Positions 40,954 to 49,437 of a stretch of DNA of 64,000 bases are shown here, in pieces; positions within the stretch are counted from its first letter, which is position 1; the number at the start of each line of letters is the position of its first letter. A program made the position numbers and the translations under genes. Below the pieces are notes generated by a model that saw only the letters and a program-made list of their open reading frames with translations, was not told where the DNA came from and did not search any database. Origin of the DNA: Herbaspirillum chlorophenolicum. Lineage in GTDB: Bacteria; Pseudomonadota; Gammaproteobacteria; Burkholderiales; Burkholderiaceae_D. The stretch spans positions 1 to 64,000 of the forward strand of contig NZ_LFLT01000020.1 of NCBI RefSeq assembly GCF_001189955.1, given 5' to 3'.

Positions 40954-40979
40954 GCATGACAAAAATCTGCCATGCGCCC
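40954..40979 (-). terminator. Possible terminator of the TRAP gene
   Basis: GCGCATG/CATGCGC 7-bp stem, 25 bases beyond the dctP-like stop on the minus strand, followed by a mildly T-rich stretch. Confidence 0.35.
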
Positions 40980-41003
40980 GTTTTTCCTGCCTGAAACCTG
41001 TCT

Positions 41004-42029
41004 TCAGGACAGCTTGCCGCTGTACTTCTCCAGGATGCTCCAGGCCTGGTCGCCGAATTTCTTGTGCCATTCGTCGTAGAACTTCACCTGCCTCAGCTTG
41101 GCGTGGAAGGCCTCATGGTCGGCGTCGTTGAGCTGGATGCCCTTGGCCTTGAGTTCGCCGGCCAGCGACTCGTTGAGCTTGCGCACGTCTTCGCGCTGCT
41201 TCATGCCGGCGGCGTTGGCATTGACGCGGACGATTTCCTGCAAGTCCTTGGGCAGGCGCTCGAAGGACTTCTTGTTGCCCAGCATCCAGAAGCCGTCCCA
41301 CATGTGGTTGGTCATCGAGCAGTATTTCTGCACTTCATAGAGCTTGCTGGTATAGATGATCGCCAGCGGATTCTCCTGGCCCTGCACGATGCCGGTCTGC
41401 AGCGCCGAATAGACCTCGGCGAAATTGATGCTGGTGGGCGACACGCCCAGCGCCTTGAACATCGAGGTCCACAAGGGGCTGGGTGGTACCCGCAGCTTCA
41501 TGCCCTTGAGATCGTCCGGGGTGTGGATGGACTTGGTGTTGTTGGTGATCTGGCGGTAGCCGTTGTCCCAGATTTTCTCGAAGGCGAACAGGGTCGACTT
41601 GCCCTGGATCTCTTGCCGCATGTGGGTGCCGAGATCCCCATCCAGCGCGGCCCAGACCGTGTCGTAGTCCTTGAAGGCGAATCCCATGCCGGAAATCTGC
41701 GCTATCGGCACCAGCGTACCCAGCGTCAGCGAGGACAGGGTGAACATGTCGATGGCGCCCGAGCGCACCTGGGCCAGCATGTCGGTGTCGCCGCCGAGCT
41801 GGTTGTTGGGATAGATCTGCAGTTCGATGCGGCCCTTGGATTGCTCCGAAATCGCCTTGGCCATTTCGGCGGCCCGGATGTTCATCGGGTGCGTCATGGC
41901 CAGGTTGTTGGCGTATTTCAGGACGAATTCGGCGGCGTTTGCGTGTTGCGACCATCCGCCGGCGGCAAGGGCGAGCGATGCTGCCGAGGCGGTTTTGAGG
42001 AAGTCGCGGCGTGAGTTGACATGCTTCAT
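41004..42029 (-). CDS. TRAP transporter substrate-binding protein (DctP type)
   Basis: 341 residues from the ATG at 42029. The N-terminus has a twin-arginine-like signal (NSRRDFLKTASAASLALAAGG). The body is DctP-family: PMNIRAAEMAKAISEQSKGR, IYPNNQLGGDTDMLAQVRSG and KLRVPPSPLWTSMFKALG. It binds an organic acid in the periplasm for a DctQ/DctM membrane pair, but none is encoded nearby, so it is an orphan here. It lies 267 bases downstream of the PhyH-type gene on the same strand and may be co-transcribed. Confidence 0.9.
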   Translation of the reverse strand: MKHVNSRRDFLKTASAASLALAAGGWSQHANAAEFVLKYANNLAMTHPMNIRAAEMAKAISEQSKGRIELQIYPNNQLGGDTDMLAQVRSGAIDMFTLSSLTLGTLVPIAQISGMGFAFKDYDTVWAALDGDLGTHMRQEIQGKSTLFAFEKIWDNGYRQITNNTKSIHTPDDLKGMKLRVPPSPLWTSMFKALGVSPTSINFAEVYSALQTGIVQGQENPLAIIYTSKLYEVQKYCSMTNHMWDGFWMLGNKKSFERLPKDLQEIVRVNANAAGMKQREDVRKLNESLAGELKAKGIQLNDADHEAFHAKLRQVKFYDEWHKKFGDQAWSILEKYSGKLS

Positions 42030-42296
42030 GGGTGTCTCCGTTGGCTTTTTATATACGGCCGCAGGCAACACGGCCGGGTGGCTACGAGATGCAGGTAGGG
42101 CGAGGTGCGAAGGGTGAAGCGCATTGCGGTGCTGCCGATTGCCAATTACCGATTGCGCGCATCGCCATGCCTGTTTCCGATGCGGATGTGGCGATGCGTT
42201 TGCCTGGCCGGGCGGCCAAGGCGCGGACTGTGGAAGTCCGCCCATCCGCACGGCGCATTGCGCGCCGGCAGATGGGAAGAGGGAGAACGAAAAGCC

Positions 42297-43088
42297 TTAT
42301 GCCGCCTTCTTGCCGGTGTAGCGGGCCAGTGCGTCGTCGGCGGTGGGTTTGACCGGCGTGAAATCCTGATGCGCGATGAATTCCGGACGGGTCGGTTTCT
42401 GGATCGCATTCGAGACTGCATTGAGCGTCAGGTAGACGATGCGGCGCGGGTAAGGCGTGATGTTGCCGGCCGAGCCATGTACCAGGTTGGCGTGGAACAT
42501 CAGCACGCCGCCCGCACGGCCTGTGGGGGTGACGATGCCGTTCTTTTCCACCATCTCGGTGACCGTAGGCTGGTCCAGCGTCCACAGCGGATACGAGGTG
42601 GTTTCCAGGTCGTGTTCGGACTTGAGCGCGCCCGATTTATGGCTGCGCGGCACCAGCATCAGCGGGCCGTTGATCGGCATCACTTCGTCCAGGAACACGG
42701 CGATGTTCATCGCGCGCGCTTCCGGCATGCCGTCGTCGGCATGCCAGGTGGGGAAGTCCTGGTGCCATTGCCAGACTTCGCCGGTGAAGGCGGCCTTGGC
42801 GTTGATCTTGAACTGGTGTACGTAGACGTCTTCGCCGAACAACTGCTGCAGCGGCTTCACCAGGCGCGGATGCGAGGCCAGGATGTTGCAGGCGTCGTTA
42901 TAGGTGTGGGCGGCGAAGGCGGTGCGCGGCGCGCCGTTCTTTTCGCGCCAGATTTCAGGGCGCTGCTGCGACAGCACGTTGGCGGCTTCCTGCTTCAACA
43001 GCGCGATTTCGTCGGCGTTGAAGCATTCGGGCAGGAACAGGTAGCCCAGTTCATCGAAATCCTTGAGCTGCTGGGGGGTGAGTTGCAT
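42297..43088 (-). CDS. Phytanoyl-CoA dioxygenase (PhyH) family Fe(II)/2-oxoglutarate hydroxylase
   Basis: 263 residues. Iron ligands are visible as His109-x-Asp111 (WQWHQDFPTWHADDGMP) and His204 (NLVHGS), and a 2-oxoglutarate-binding Arg in TPYPRR. The HQDFPTW...DGMP and NGPLMLVPRSHKSG segments resemble the ectoine hydroxylase branch; PhnY, which hydroxylates 2-aminoethylphosphonate, is also in the PhyH family. No ectABC genes are near, so ectoine is unlikely. A perfect 14-bp palindrome at 43147 lies upstream. Confidence 0.88.
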   Translation of the reverse strand: MQLTPQQLKDFDELGYLFLPECFNADEIALLKQEAANVLSQQRPEIWREKNGAPRTAFAAHTYNDACNILASHPRLVKPLQQLFGEDVYVHQFKINAKAAFTGEVWQWHQDFPTWHADDGMPEARAMNIAVFLDEVMPINGPLMLVPRSHKSGALKSEHDLETTSYPLWTLDQPTVTEMVEKNGIVTPTGRAGGVLMFHANLVHGSAGNITPYPRRIVYLTLNAVSNAIQKPTRPEFIAHQDFTPVKPTADDALARYTGKKAA

Positions 43089-43146
43089 GCTTGTCTCCTC
43101 TGTTGATGGTTGGTTGCCGTGGATATCTTGTTGGTCTTTTATCGTG

Positions 43147-43160
43147 TTCTGTATACAGAA
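43147..43160. promoter_or_regulatory. Palindrome TTCTGTATACAGAA, likely operator
   Basis: A perfect 14-bp palindrome centred on GTATAC, 59 bases before the PhyH-type start. Such GTATAC-centred sites are used by GntR/FadR-type repressors. No regulator gene is adjacent. Confidence 0.6.
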
Positions 43161-43329
43161 TGCGACTTAAATTTGGCTTTGTCAAACACAAAATGCAGCA
43201 GCGGTGGCCGCTGCCCGGGATGGTTGTGCAGATGAACGCTGCGTTGCCCAAGCGGTTTGATATGATGGAAAAATTGCGGCGCGGCATGCGCTGCGCTCCT
43301 TTTTCGTTTTGCGTTCCACGTCCCCGACC

Positions 43330-44400
43330 ATGATCTTTCGCCAATTGTTCGATGCCGCCTCGTCCACCTACACCTACCTGCTTGGCGATGGCGGCGAGGC
43401 GCTGCTGATCGACCCGGTCTACGAACAGGTTCCGCGCGATCTGGCGCTGCTGGATGAGCTTGGCCTGAGCCTGCTGGCCACTCTTGATACCCATGTGCAT
43501 GCCGACCACGTCACCGGCGCCTGGCGCCTGCATGAACGTTGCGGCAGCGCCATCGCCGTGGCGCAGGCTGCCGGCGCCGAGCTGGCGGACCGCCCGCTCA
43601 GCCATGGCGACCGTATTGCCTTCGGCTCACGCCATCTGGAAGTGCGCGCCACGCCCGGCCACACCAGCGGTTGCCTGACTTATGTGCTGGACGACCGCAG
43701 CATGGCCTTTACCGGCGACAGCCTGCTGATCCGCGGTTGCGGACGCACCGACTTCCAGCAGGGCGATCCGCGCCAGCTGTTCGCCTCGGTGCGAGAGCAG
43801 ATCCTGACGCTGCCCGATGCCTGCCTGTTGTATCCGGCGCACGACTACCGGGGCGTCACCGTCACCAGCGTGGCCGAAGAGCGCCTGTTCAACCCGCGTT
43901 TGGGCGGCGGGGTGGATGTTGGCGATTTCGTCGGCTACATGAGCAATCTGAACCTCCCGCATCCCAAGCTGATGGCGCTTGCGGTGCCCGCCAATCTGCG
44001 CTGCGGCCGTCCCGAGGGTGATGCGCCGCCGATCGACATGCCCGATTGGGCGCCGCTGACCTTGCGCTTCAGCGGTGTCTGGGAGATCGCGCCGATGGCG
44101 TTGCTGGAGCATGCTGCAGCTGTGCAGATCGTGGACGTACGCGAGGAGTCGGAATTCATCGACCGGCTGGGTCATCTTCCCGGTGCGCGGCTGGTCCCCT
44201 TGTCGCAGTTGCCGGAGCGGCTGGCGGAGCTGGATCGCGAACGGCCGGTCGTGGCGGTGTGCCGCTCGGGCGTCCGTTCGGCACAAGCTTGCACGATGCT
44301 GGGAAAGGCGGGTTTTGGGAAAGTGGCCAACCTGGCCGGCGGCATGCTGCAATGGCATGCCGAGGCCTTGCCGGTGGAGTGCGTGTCGGAGAAGGAATGA
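43330..44400 (+). CDS. Persulfide dioxygenase-rhodanese fusion protein
   Basis: 356 residues from the ATG at 43330. The N-terminal metallo-beta-lactamase domain (1-235) has His55, His57, Asp59, His60 (THVHADH), His111, Asp130 and His171, the ETHE1-type iron site. The C-terminal rhodanese domain (about 258-350) has active-site Cys311 in CRSGVRS. Such fusions oxidise glutathione persulfide to sulfite and move sulfur on to thiosulfate. An upstream in-frame ATG at 43309 is possible. Transcribed rightward, divergent from the PhyH gene. Confidence 0.93.
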   Translation: MIFRQLFDAASSTYTYLLGDGGEALLIDPVYEQVPRDLALLDELGLSLLATLDTHVHADHVTGAWRLHERCGSAIAVAQAAGAELADRPLSHGDRIAFGSRHLEVRATPGHTSGCLTYVLDDRSMAFTGDSLLIRGCGRTDFQQGDPRQLFASVREQILTLPDACLLYPAHDYRGVTVTSVAEERLFNPRLGGGVDVGDFVGYMSNLNLPHPKLMALAVPANLRCGRPEGDAPPIDMPDWAPLTLRFSGVWEIAPMALLEHAAAVQIVDVREESEFIDRLGHLPGARLVPLSQLPERLAELDRERPVVAVCRSGVRSAQACTMLGKAGFGKVANLAGGMLQWHAEALPVECVSEKE

Positions 44401-44428
44401 CGCGTGCGGGCATTTCCCGCGCCAGGGA

Positions 44429-44986
44429 TCAGGTCGCGGATGCCCGCAGGCATTGGGTGAAATAAGCCGAGAAGTGCGCGTAATCGGGCGTGGCGCATCC
44501 TGCATCCTTGGCCAGGTCGTCCCAGCGCCGCAACCTGACGGCATCGGCCGCATGGGGCCGTGCGATGAAATCCCGAACCTCTTCTTCATCGAAGATGCCG
44601 CCTTGCAGCTTCAGGCTGCGCACCGAATCGTCGGAAAGGGCGGAGAAGTAAGCCGGATCGACCGCGCACAGATAACGCTTGGCATCAACGTGCAGGCGGA
44701 TGGGCGCCAGTACGTCTTCGTCGAACAGCTGGCGCAGGAAGGGAAGGATACGGTACTGGTGCAGGTCGTCGATGCCGGCCATGGTCGGTGTAGCGCCATT
44801 GTCTTCCAGCATATGGCCCAGGTCGTGCAGCAGGCTGGCCACGATCAGGCTGGGCGATGCGCCTTCCCGTTCCGCCAGGGCGGCGGTTTGCAGCGCATGC
44901 TCCAGCTGCGTGACGGGTTCGCCGGTGTATTGCGTGTCACCATGCCGCTGAAACAGCAGGTCGATGTCTTCAAGAGTCAATGCCAT
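44429..44986 (-). CDS. HD-domain protein, PhnZ/TmpB-like diiron oxygenase family
   Basis: 185 residues from the ATG at 44986. Residues Tyr20, Glu23, His30, His54, Asp55, His58, His76, His99 and Asp156/157 align, with a shift of 4-5, to residues I recall as metal or substrate contacts in PhnZ (Tyr24, Glu27, His34, His58, Asp59, His62, His80, His104, Asp161). PhnZ cleaves a C-P bond with O2 using an Fe(II)/Fe(III) pair. LHVDAKRYLC and RLRRWDDLAK are also typical of this group. Substrate is unknown; simple phosphohydrolase activity is less likely because of Tyr20 and Glu23. Confidence 0.8.
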   Translation of the reverse strand: MALTLEDIDLLFQRHGDTQYTGEPVTQLEHALQTAALAEREGASPSLIVASLLHDLGHMLEDNGATPTMAGIDDLHQYRILPFLRQLFDEDVLAPIRLHVDAKRYLCAVDPAYFSALSDDSVRSLKLQGGIFDEEEVRDFIARPHAADAVRLRRWDDLAKDAGCATPDYAHFSAYFTQCLRASAT

Positions 44987-45129
44987 GGATACCAGCCTTA
45001 TTGCGACGAGAAAACCGGGCGGCGCCAGCGATGGCGCCGCCCGGTATGGTTCAAGCATGCAAGTATGGACAGGAAATATGACGGTTTGGTGAAGCGGCTT
45101 GTTCGGGCTTTCGATGGAGCCGGGATGGA

Positions 45130-45345
45130 TTACCTGCCGATCTGGTGGCCGATCACCCCGCCAACCGCAGCGCCGCCGGCCGTGCCGATGCCGCTGCCGC
45201 CGGTCAGGATGGCGCCGGCCACCGCGCCGACACCGGCGCCGACGGCGGTATTCTTGTCCCGTCGCGACATGTTGCTGCAGCCGCTCAATACGGTCAGAGC
45301 ACAGACGGTGACGGAGATGACGGTCATTTTGTGGAATGTTTTCAT
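45130..45345 (-). CDS. Small OsmB-like glycine-zipper lipoprotein
   Basis: 71 residues. A lipobox (VLSGC) puts the acylated Cys at about residue 23; the mature part is a glycine-zipper segment (GAGVGAVAGAILTGG...GGAAVGGVIGHQIG). This matches OsmB/Rick_17kDa-type outer-membrane lipoproteins, often stress induced. The start ATG 45345 is set by the signal peptide; a much longer in-frame ORF upstream is a shadow of the thioesterase gene. Confidence 0.85.
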   Translation of the reverse strand: MKTFHKMTVISVTVCALTVLSGCSNMSRRDKNTAVGAGVGAVAGAILTGGSGIGTAGGAAVGGVIGHQIGR

Positions 45346-45549
45346 GGTGACGTTTTTTCTGAAAGTGGGGGAGTTCTGCCGCAGTGCCCGGTCTGTGTTG
45401 AAATCCGGATACAGGCGGATATGCTGTAGATCTTTACATGGCGGATAGTTTCCGGTTGCAAGATTTTGTAAGCGATCTCTTACAGTTGTTACATCTCGGC
45501 CGCCGATGGGTGGCCACCTAAACCAAAAAAATACAGGGAGACCATCCAG

Positions 45550-45966
45550 ATGAGCAGTATCAAAGAGCGGATCACCGCCAGTTTCAATGCCCAGGGCCTG
45601 ATGAAGACGCTGGGCGCCGAGCTGGTGTCGGTGACCGAAGGGGAGGTGCATATCGCCCTGCCTTTTTCCCCACACCTGACGCAGCAGCACGGCTACCTGC
45701 ATGCCGGCGCGACCACCAGCATCGTCGACAGCGCCTGCGGCTACGCCGCTTTGACGAAAGCGCCCGCCGGCTGCGAGGTAGTTACCGTCGAATTCAAGAT
45801 CAACCTGATGCGCCCGGCCATTGGCGAACGCTTTCTGGCGATCGGCCGTGTGCAGAGTTCGGGAAAGTCGCTGGCGGTCTGCACCGGTGAAGTCCACGCA
45901 TTGACAGCGGACGGCAGCAAGGTGATCGCGCTGATGCAGGCCACCATGGCCCATGTTCCCGCCTGA
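45550..45966 (+). CDS. PaaI-family hotdog thioesterase
   Basis: 138 residues with the hotdog thioesterase core: QQHGYLHAGATTSIVDSACGYAA and VTVEFKINLMRPA. Members hydrolyse acyl- or aryl-CoA thioesters. GGGAGACC provides the ribosome binding site. Alone; divergent from the lipoprotein gene. Substrate unknown. Confidence 0.9.
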   Translation: MSSIKERITASFNAQGLMKTLGAELVSVTEGEVHIALPFSPHLTQQHGYLHAGATTSIVDSACGYAALTKAPAGCEVVTVEFKINLMRPAIGERFLAIGRVQSSGKSLAVCTGEVHALTADGSKVIALMQATMAHVPA

Positions 45967-46071
45967 ACGGGGCTGCCTCGGCGGTTGATGTTGCGTTGCA
46001 GTTTTGCACTACCCGGAGAGCGCGGTTAGGATGGCGCTTTTCGCATCTGGTATTTGCCAACAAGGATTCCA

Positions 46072-47154
46072 ATGAACCTGTTTTCCTACAGCCGGCATGT
46101 TGCCGGCGTGTTGCTGTCATCCGCGGCCATCGGCCTGTGCGCGTCGTCGCCGGCGGGTGCTGCCGGCCATCCCGCACCGATGGAGGGCGACTGGGTCGCG
46201 CCGACCTTCGTCTTCCATAACGGCCAGTCGCTGGACAATCTGCGCCTGCATTACGTCACCATCGGCAGCCGCGACAATCCGGCCGTGCTGGTGCTGCACG
46301 GCACCTACCAGGCCGCCGGCGCCATGCTGGGCAAGGATTTCGGCGGTGAGCTGTTCGGCCCGGGCCAGCCGCTGGACGCCAGCAAATACTTCATCGTGAT
46401 CCCGGACGGCATCGGCGTGGGCAAATCGACCAAGCCCTCGGACGGCCTGCGCGCCGCTTTTCCGCAGTACAACTATGCCGACATGGTGCTGGCCCAATAC
46501 CGCATGCTGACGGAAGGGCTGGGCATCAAGCACCTGCGCCTGATCATCGGCAACTCCATGGGCGGCATGCAGACCTGGCTGTGGGGCGGCACTTATCCCG
46601 GCTTCGCCGATGCGCTGGTGCCGATGGCGTCGCAACCCACCGAAATGTCCAGCCGCAACTGGATGATGCGGCGCATGCTGGTGGAATCCATCAAGCAGGA
46701 CCCGGCCTGGAACAACGGTAACTACACCGTGCAGCCGCCTTCGCTGCGCCTGGCCAACAACATGTTCGTGATCGCTACCAACGGGGGCACGCTGGCTTAC
46801 CAGCAGATCGCCGGCACCCATGCGCAGGCCGACAAGCTGGTAGATGAGCGCCTGGCCGCGCCGGTGACGGCGGACGCCAACGACTTCATCTACCAGTGGG
46901 GCTCCTCGGCCGACTACAACGCCATGCCGGGTTTGCCGAAGATCAAGGTGCCGCTGCTGGTGATCAATTCCGCCGACGACGAACGCAATCCGCCGGAAAC
47001 CGGCCTGTTGCAGGACATACTCAAGGACATGCCCAATGCCCAACTGCTGCTGATCCCGGCCAGCGCACAGACGCGCGGCCACGGCACGACCGGCATGGCC
47101 CGGTTTTATGTGCAGCAGTTGAGGGACTTCATCAAGGGTTTGCCGGCGCGCTGA
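46072..47154 (+). CDS. Exported alpha/beta hydrolase, MetX-like
   Basis: 360 residues from the ATG at 46072 (AAGGA upstream), with a signal peptide of about 31 residues ending AGA. The alpha/beta-hydrolase core is close to homoserine O-acetyltransferase: nucleophile Ser in IGNSMGGMQTWLW, Asp in INSADDERNPPE and a His in RGHGTTG. Cytosolic MetX has no signal peptide, so this is not the methionine enzyme; it is probably a periplasmic esterase or acyltransferase (inference). Confidence 0.85.
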   Translation: MNLFSYSRHVAGVLLSSAAIGLCASSPAGAAGHPAPMEGDWVAPTFVFHNGQSLDNLRLHYVTIGSRDNPAVLVLHGTYQAAGAMLGKDFGGELFGPGQPLDASKYFIVIPDGIGVGKSTKPSDGLRAAFPQYNYADMVLAQYRMLTEGLGIKHLRLIIGNSMGGMQTWLWGGTYPGFADALVPMASQPTEMSSRNWMMRRMLVESIKQDPAWNNGNYTVQPPSLRLANNMFVIATNGGTLAYQQIAGTHAQADKLVDERLAAPVTADANDFIYQWGSSADYNAMPGLPKIKVPLLVINSADDERNPPETGLLQDILKDMPNAQLLLIPASAQTRGHGTTGMARFYVQQLRDFIKGLPAR

Positions 47155-47279
47155 CCGGGTTGGGCAGGGCCGCTTGGCATCTGTTGCGCCGGCATTTGCG
47201 CGTATCTGTTCATCGCGCGCGAATGAGCGGTGCGGCATCATGGCATTGCCTGCCCCATTTCAACTTGCCCCGGAGCCGC

Positions 47280-47876
47280 ATGTCCGCTTTCCTTCCACCG
47301 CAGCCGGTGCTCACCGGCGCCCTCATTAAACTCCGGCCGTTGGAGGCCGGGCATCGCCAGGCCCTGCTCGATGCCGCTGCCGACGGCGAGCTGTGGAACA
47401 TGACGCTGACAGTGGTACCCGGAGAAAAGACGATCGACAAATACCTCGCCACCGCGCTGGAAGGGCGCATGGCCGGTACCGTCATGCCTTTCATCATCAT
47501 GGAGCGGACCGGCGGGAAAATCATCGGCACCACGCGTTTCTGGAAGATGGATGCCGCCAACCGCAAGCTGGAGATCGGCCATACCTGGCTGTCGGAATCG
47601 TTCCAGCGTACCGGCGTCAATACCGAGGCCAAGTACCTGTTGTTGCGGCATGCTTTCGAAGGGATGGATTGCGTGCGGGTGCAGTTCACCACCGATGAAC
47701 TCAACGACCGTTCGCGCGCCGCCATCCTGCGTCTCGGGGCCCGGCAGGAGGGCATCGTGCGCCATGAGCGCATCATGCCGGATGGCCGCAAGCGCAATTC
47801 GGTGCGCTTTTCCATCATCGATGACGAATGGCCGGAGGTGAAGGCGATGCTGCTGGAAAAGATGGGGCGCGGATAG
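47280..47876 (+). CDS. GNAT-family N-acetyltransferase (RimJ/RimL-like)
   Basis: 198 residues from the ATG at 47280. Features of the RimJ/RimL-type acetyltransferases: LIKLRPLEAGHRQAL, IIGTTRFWKMDAANRKLEIGHTWL and VQFTTDELNDRSRAAILRLGARQEG. It transfers acetyl from acetyl-CoA to an amine; target unknown. Monocistronic. Confidence 0.88.
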   Translation: MSAFLPPQPVLTGALIKLRPLEAGHRQALLDAAADGELWNMTLTVVPGEKTIDKYLATALEGRMAGTVMPFIIMERTGGKIIGTTRFWKMDAANRKLEIGHTWLSESFQRTGVNTEAKYLLLRHAFEGMDCVRVQFTTDELNDRSRAAILRLGARQEGIVRHERIMPDGRKRNSVRFSIIDDEWPEVKAMLLEKMGRG

Positions 47877-47894
47877 ATTCTGGTTCTCTCAGTA

Positions 47895-47924
47895 CCGTCG
47901 TCCTGACACAAGTCAGGACGACGG
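47895..47924. terminator. Perfect 13-bp hairpin between convergent genes
   Basis: CCGTCGTCCTGAC-acaa-GTCAGGACGACGG, in the 86-base gap between the GNAT gene and gabD, which converge. No T tract; may act in both directions. Confidence 0.6.
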
Positions 47925-47962
47925 CGATGATTCCGCCCTATACCGGCAACGCCGGCGTCTGC

Positions 47963-49417
47963 TCAGATGCCACCCATGCACAGGTACTTGATGACCAGGT
48001 AGTCATCGATGCCATAGTGCGATCCCTCCCGCCCCAGGCCGGATTGCTTGACGCCGCCGAAGGGCGCCACCTCGTTGGAGATCAGGCCGGTGTTGATGCC
48101 CACCATGCCGCTCTCCAATCCCTCGGCCACGCGCCAGATACGGCCGATGTCGCGCGAGTAGAAATAGCTGGCCAGGCCGAATTCGGTATCGTTGGCCAGC
48201 GCCACGGCTTCTTCGTCAGTCTTGAAGCGGAACAACGGAGCCATCGGGCCGAACGTTTCTTCGCGCGCCACCTGCATGGCCGGCGTGACGTCGGCCAGCA
48301 CGGTCGGCTCGAAGAATCCGTGGCCCAGCGCGTGCCGCTTGCCGCCCAGCAGCACGCGGGCGCCCTTGGCCACGGCGTCGGCAATATGCTGCTCGACCTT
48401 TTGCACCGCCTGCTCATTGATGAGCGGCCCTTGCGTGGTGTTTTGCTCCATGCCGTCACCTACCTTCAGCTTTTGCACTGCCGCCACCAGTTTGGCGGCG
48501 AAGGCATCGTAGACGCCGTCCTGCACGTAGAGGCGGTTGGCGCATACGCAGGTCTGGCCGGCATTGCGGTACTTGGAGGCGATCGCGCCTTCGACCGCGG
48601 CATCCAGGTCGGCGTCATCGAACACGATGAAGGGCGCGTTGCCGCCCAGTTCCAGCGACAGTTTCTTGATGCTGGAAGCGCATTGCTGCATCAGCAGCTT
48701 GCCCACTGCGGTAGAGCCGGTGAAGGACAGCTTGCGCACGATGGGGTTGGACGTCATCTCGCCGCCGATGTCCTTGGGCGAACCGGTCACGACACTGAAC
48801 ACGCCGGCCGGGATACCCGCGCGCTCGGCCAGCACTGCCAGCGCCAGCGCCGAGAACGGCGTGGCTTCGGCCGGCTTCAGTACCATCGGGCAGCCGGCGG
48901 CCAGCGCCGGGCCTGCCTTGCGCGTGATCATCGCCGCCGGGAAATTCCACGGCGTGATGGCCGCGCATACGCCGATGGCTTCTTTGATCACCACGATGCG
49001 GCTGGACGGCGAGGGCGATGGGATGGTGTCGCCATAGGTGCGCTTGCCTTCCTCGGCGAACCATTCGATGAAGGAGGCGGCGTAGCCGATCTCGCCCTTC
49101 GCTTCGGCCAGCGGCTTGCCCTGTTCGGCGGTCATGATCAGCGCCAGGTCGTCGGCGTTGGCCAGCATCAGCTCATGCCAGCGGCGCAGGATGGCGCTGC
49201 GTTCCTTGGCGGTTTTCTTTTTCCAGGCCGGCCAGGCGGCGTTGGCGGCTTCGATGGCGCGCCGCGTCTCGGCCGCGCCCATCTGCGGCACCTGCCCCAG
49301 GCGTTCGCCGTTGGCGGGGTTGAACACATCGAAGGCAGCGCCGTCGTCGGCATCGCGCCATTGGCCGTTGAGGTAGGCTTGCTGGCGCAGCAGGGAAGGG
49401 TCTTTCAGTTGCAGCAT
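47963..49417 (-). CDS. gabD: Succinate-semialdehyde dehydrogenase (NADP+ type)
   Basis: 484 residues from the ATG at 49417. Aldehyde dehydrogenase with general base Glu256 (LELGGNAP) and catalytic Cys290; a second Cys at 292 matches the redox-switch pair of E. coli GabD. It oxidises succinate semialdehyde to succinate, the step after GABA transamination. Last gene of the leftward GABA-type operon, 20 bases after a permease gene. Confidence 0.94.
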   Translation of the reverse strand: MLQLKDPSLLRQQAYLNGQWRDADDGAAFDVFNPANGERLGQVPQMGAAETRRAIEAANAAWPAWKKKTAKERSAILRRWHELMLANADDLALIMTAEQGKPLAEAKGEIGYAASFIEWFAEEGKRTYGDTIPSPSPSSRIVVIKEAIGVCAAITPWNFPAAMITRKAGPALAAGCPMVLKPAEATPFSALALAVLAERAGIPAGVFSVVTGSPKDIGGEMTSNPIVRKLSFTGSTAVGKLLMQQCASSIKKLSLELGGNAPFIVFDDADLDAAVEGAIASKYRNAGQTCVCANRLYVQDGVYDAFAAKLVAAVQKLKVGDGMEQNTTQGPLINEQAVQKVEQHIADAVAKGARVLLGGKRHALGHGFFEPTVLADVTPAMQVAREETFGPMAPLFRFKTDEEAVALANDTEFGLASYFYSRDIGRIWRVAEGLESGMVGINTGLISNEVAPFGGVKQSGLGREGSHYGIDDYLVIKYLCMGGI

Positions 49418-49437
49418 GGTGGTGTCCTCAATATAAG

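Noticed and set aside
42297..43088. Ectoine hydroxylase (ectD)
   Set aside because: Motifs are similar, but there are no ectABC genes nearby and the PhyH family is broad, so only the family was named.
46072..47154. Homoserine O-acetyltransferase (metX)
   Set aside because: The signal peptide is incompatible with the cytosolic methionine pathway.
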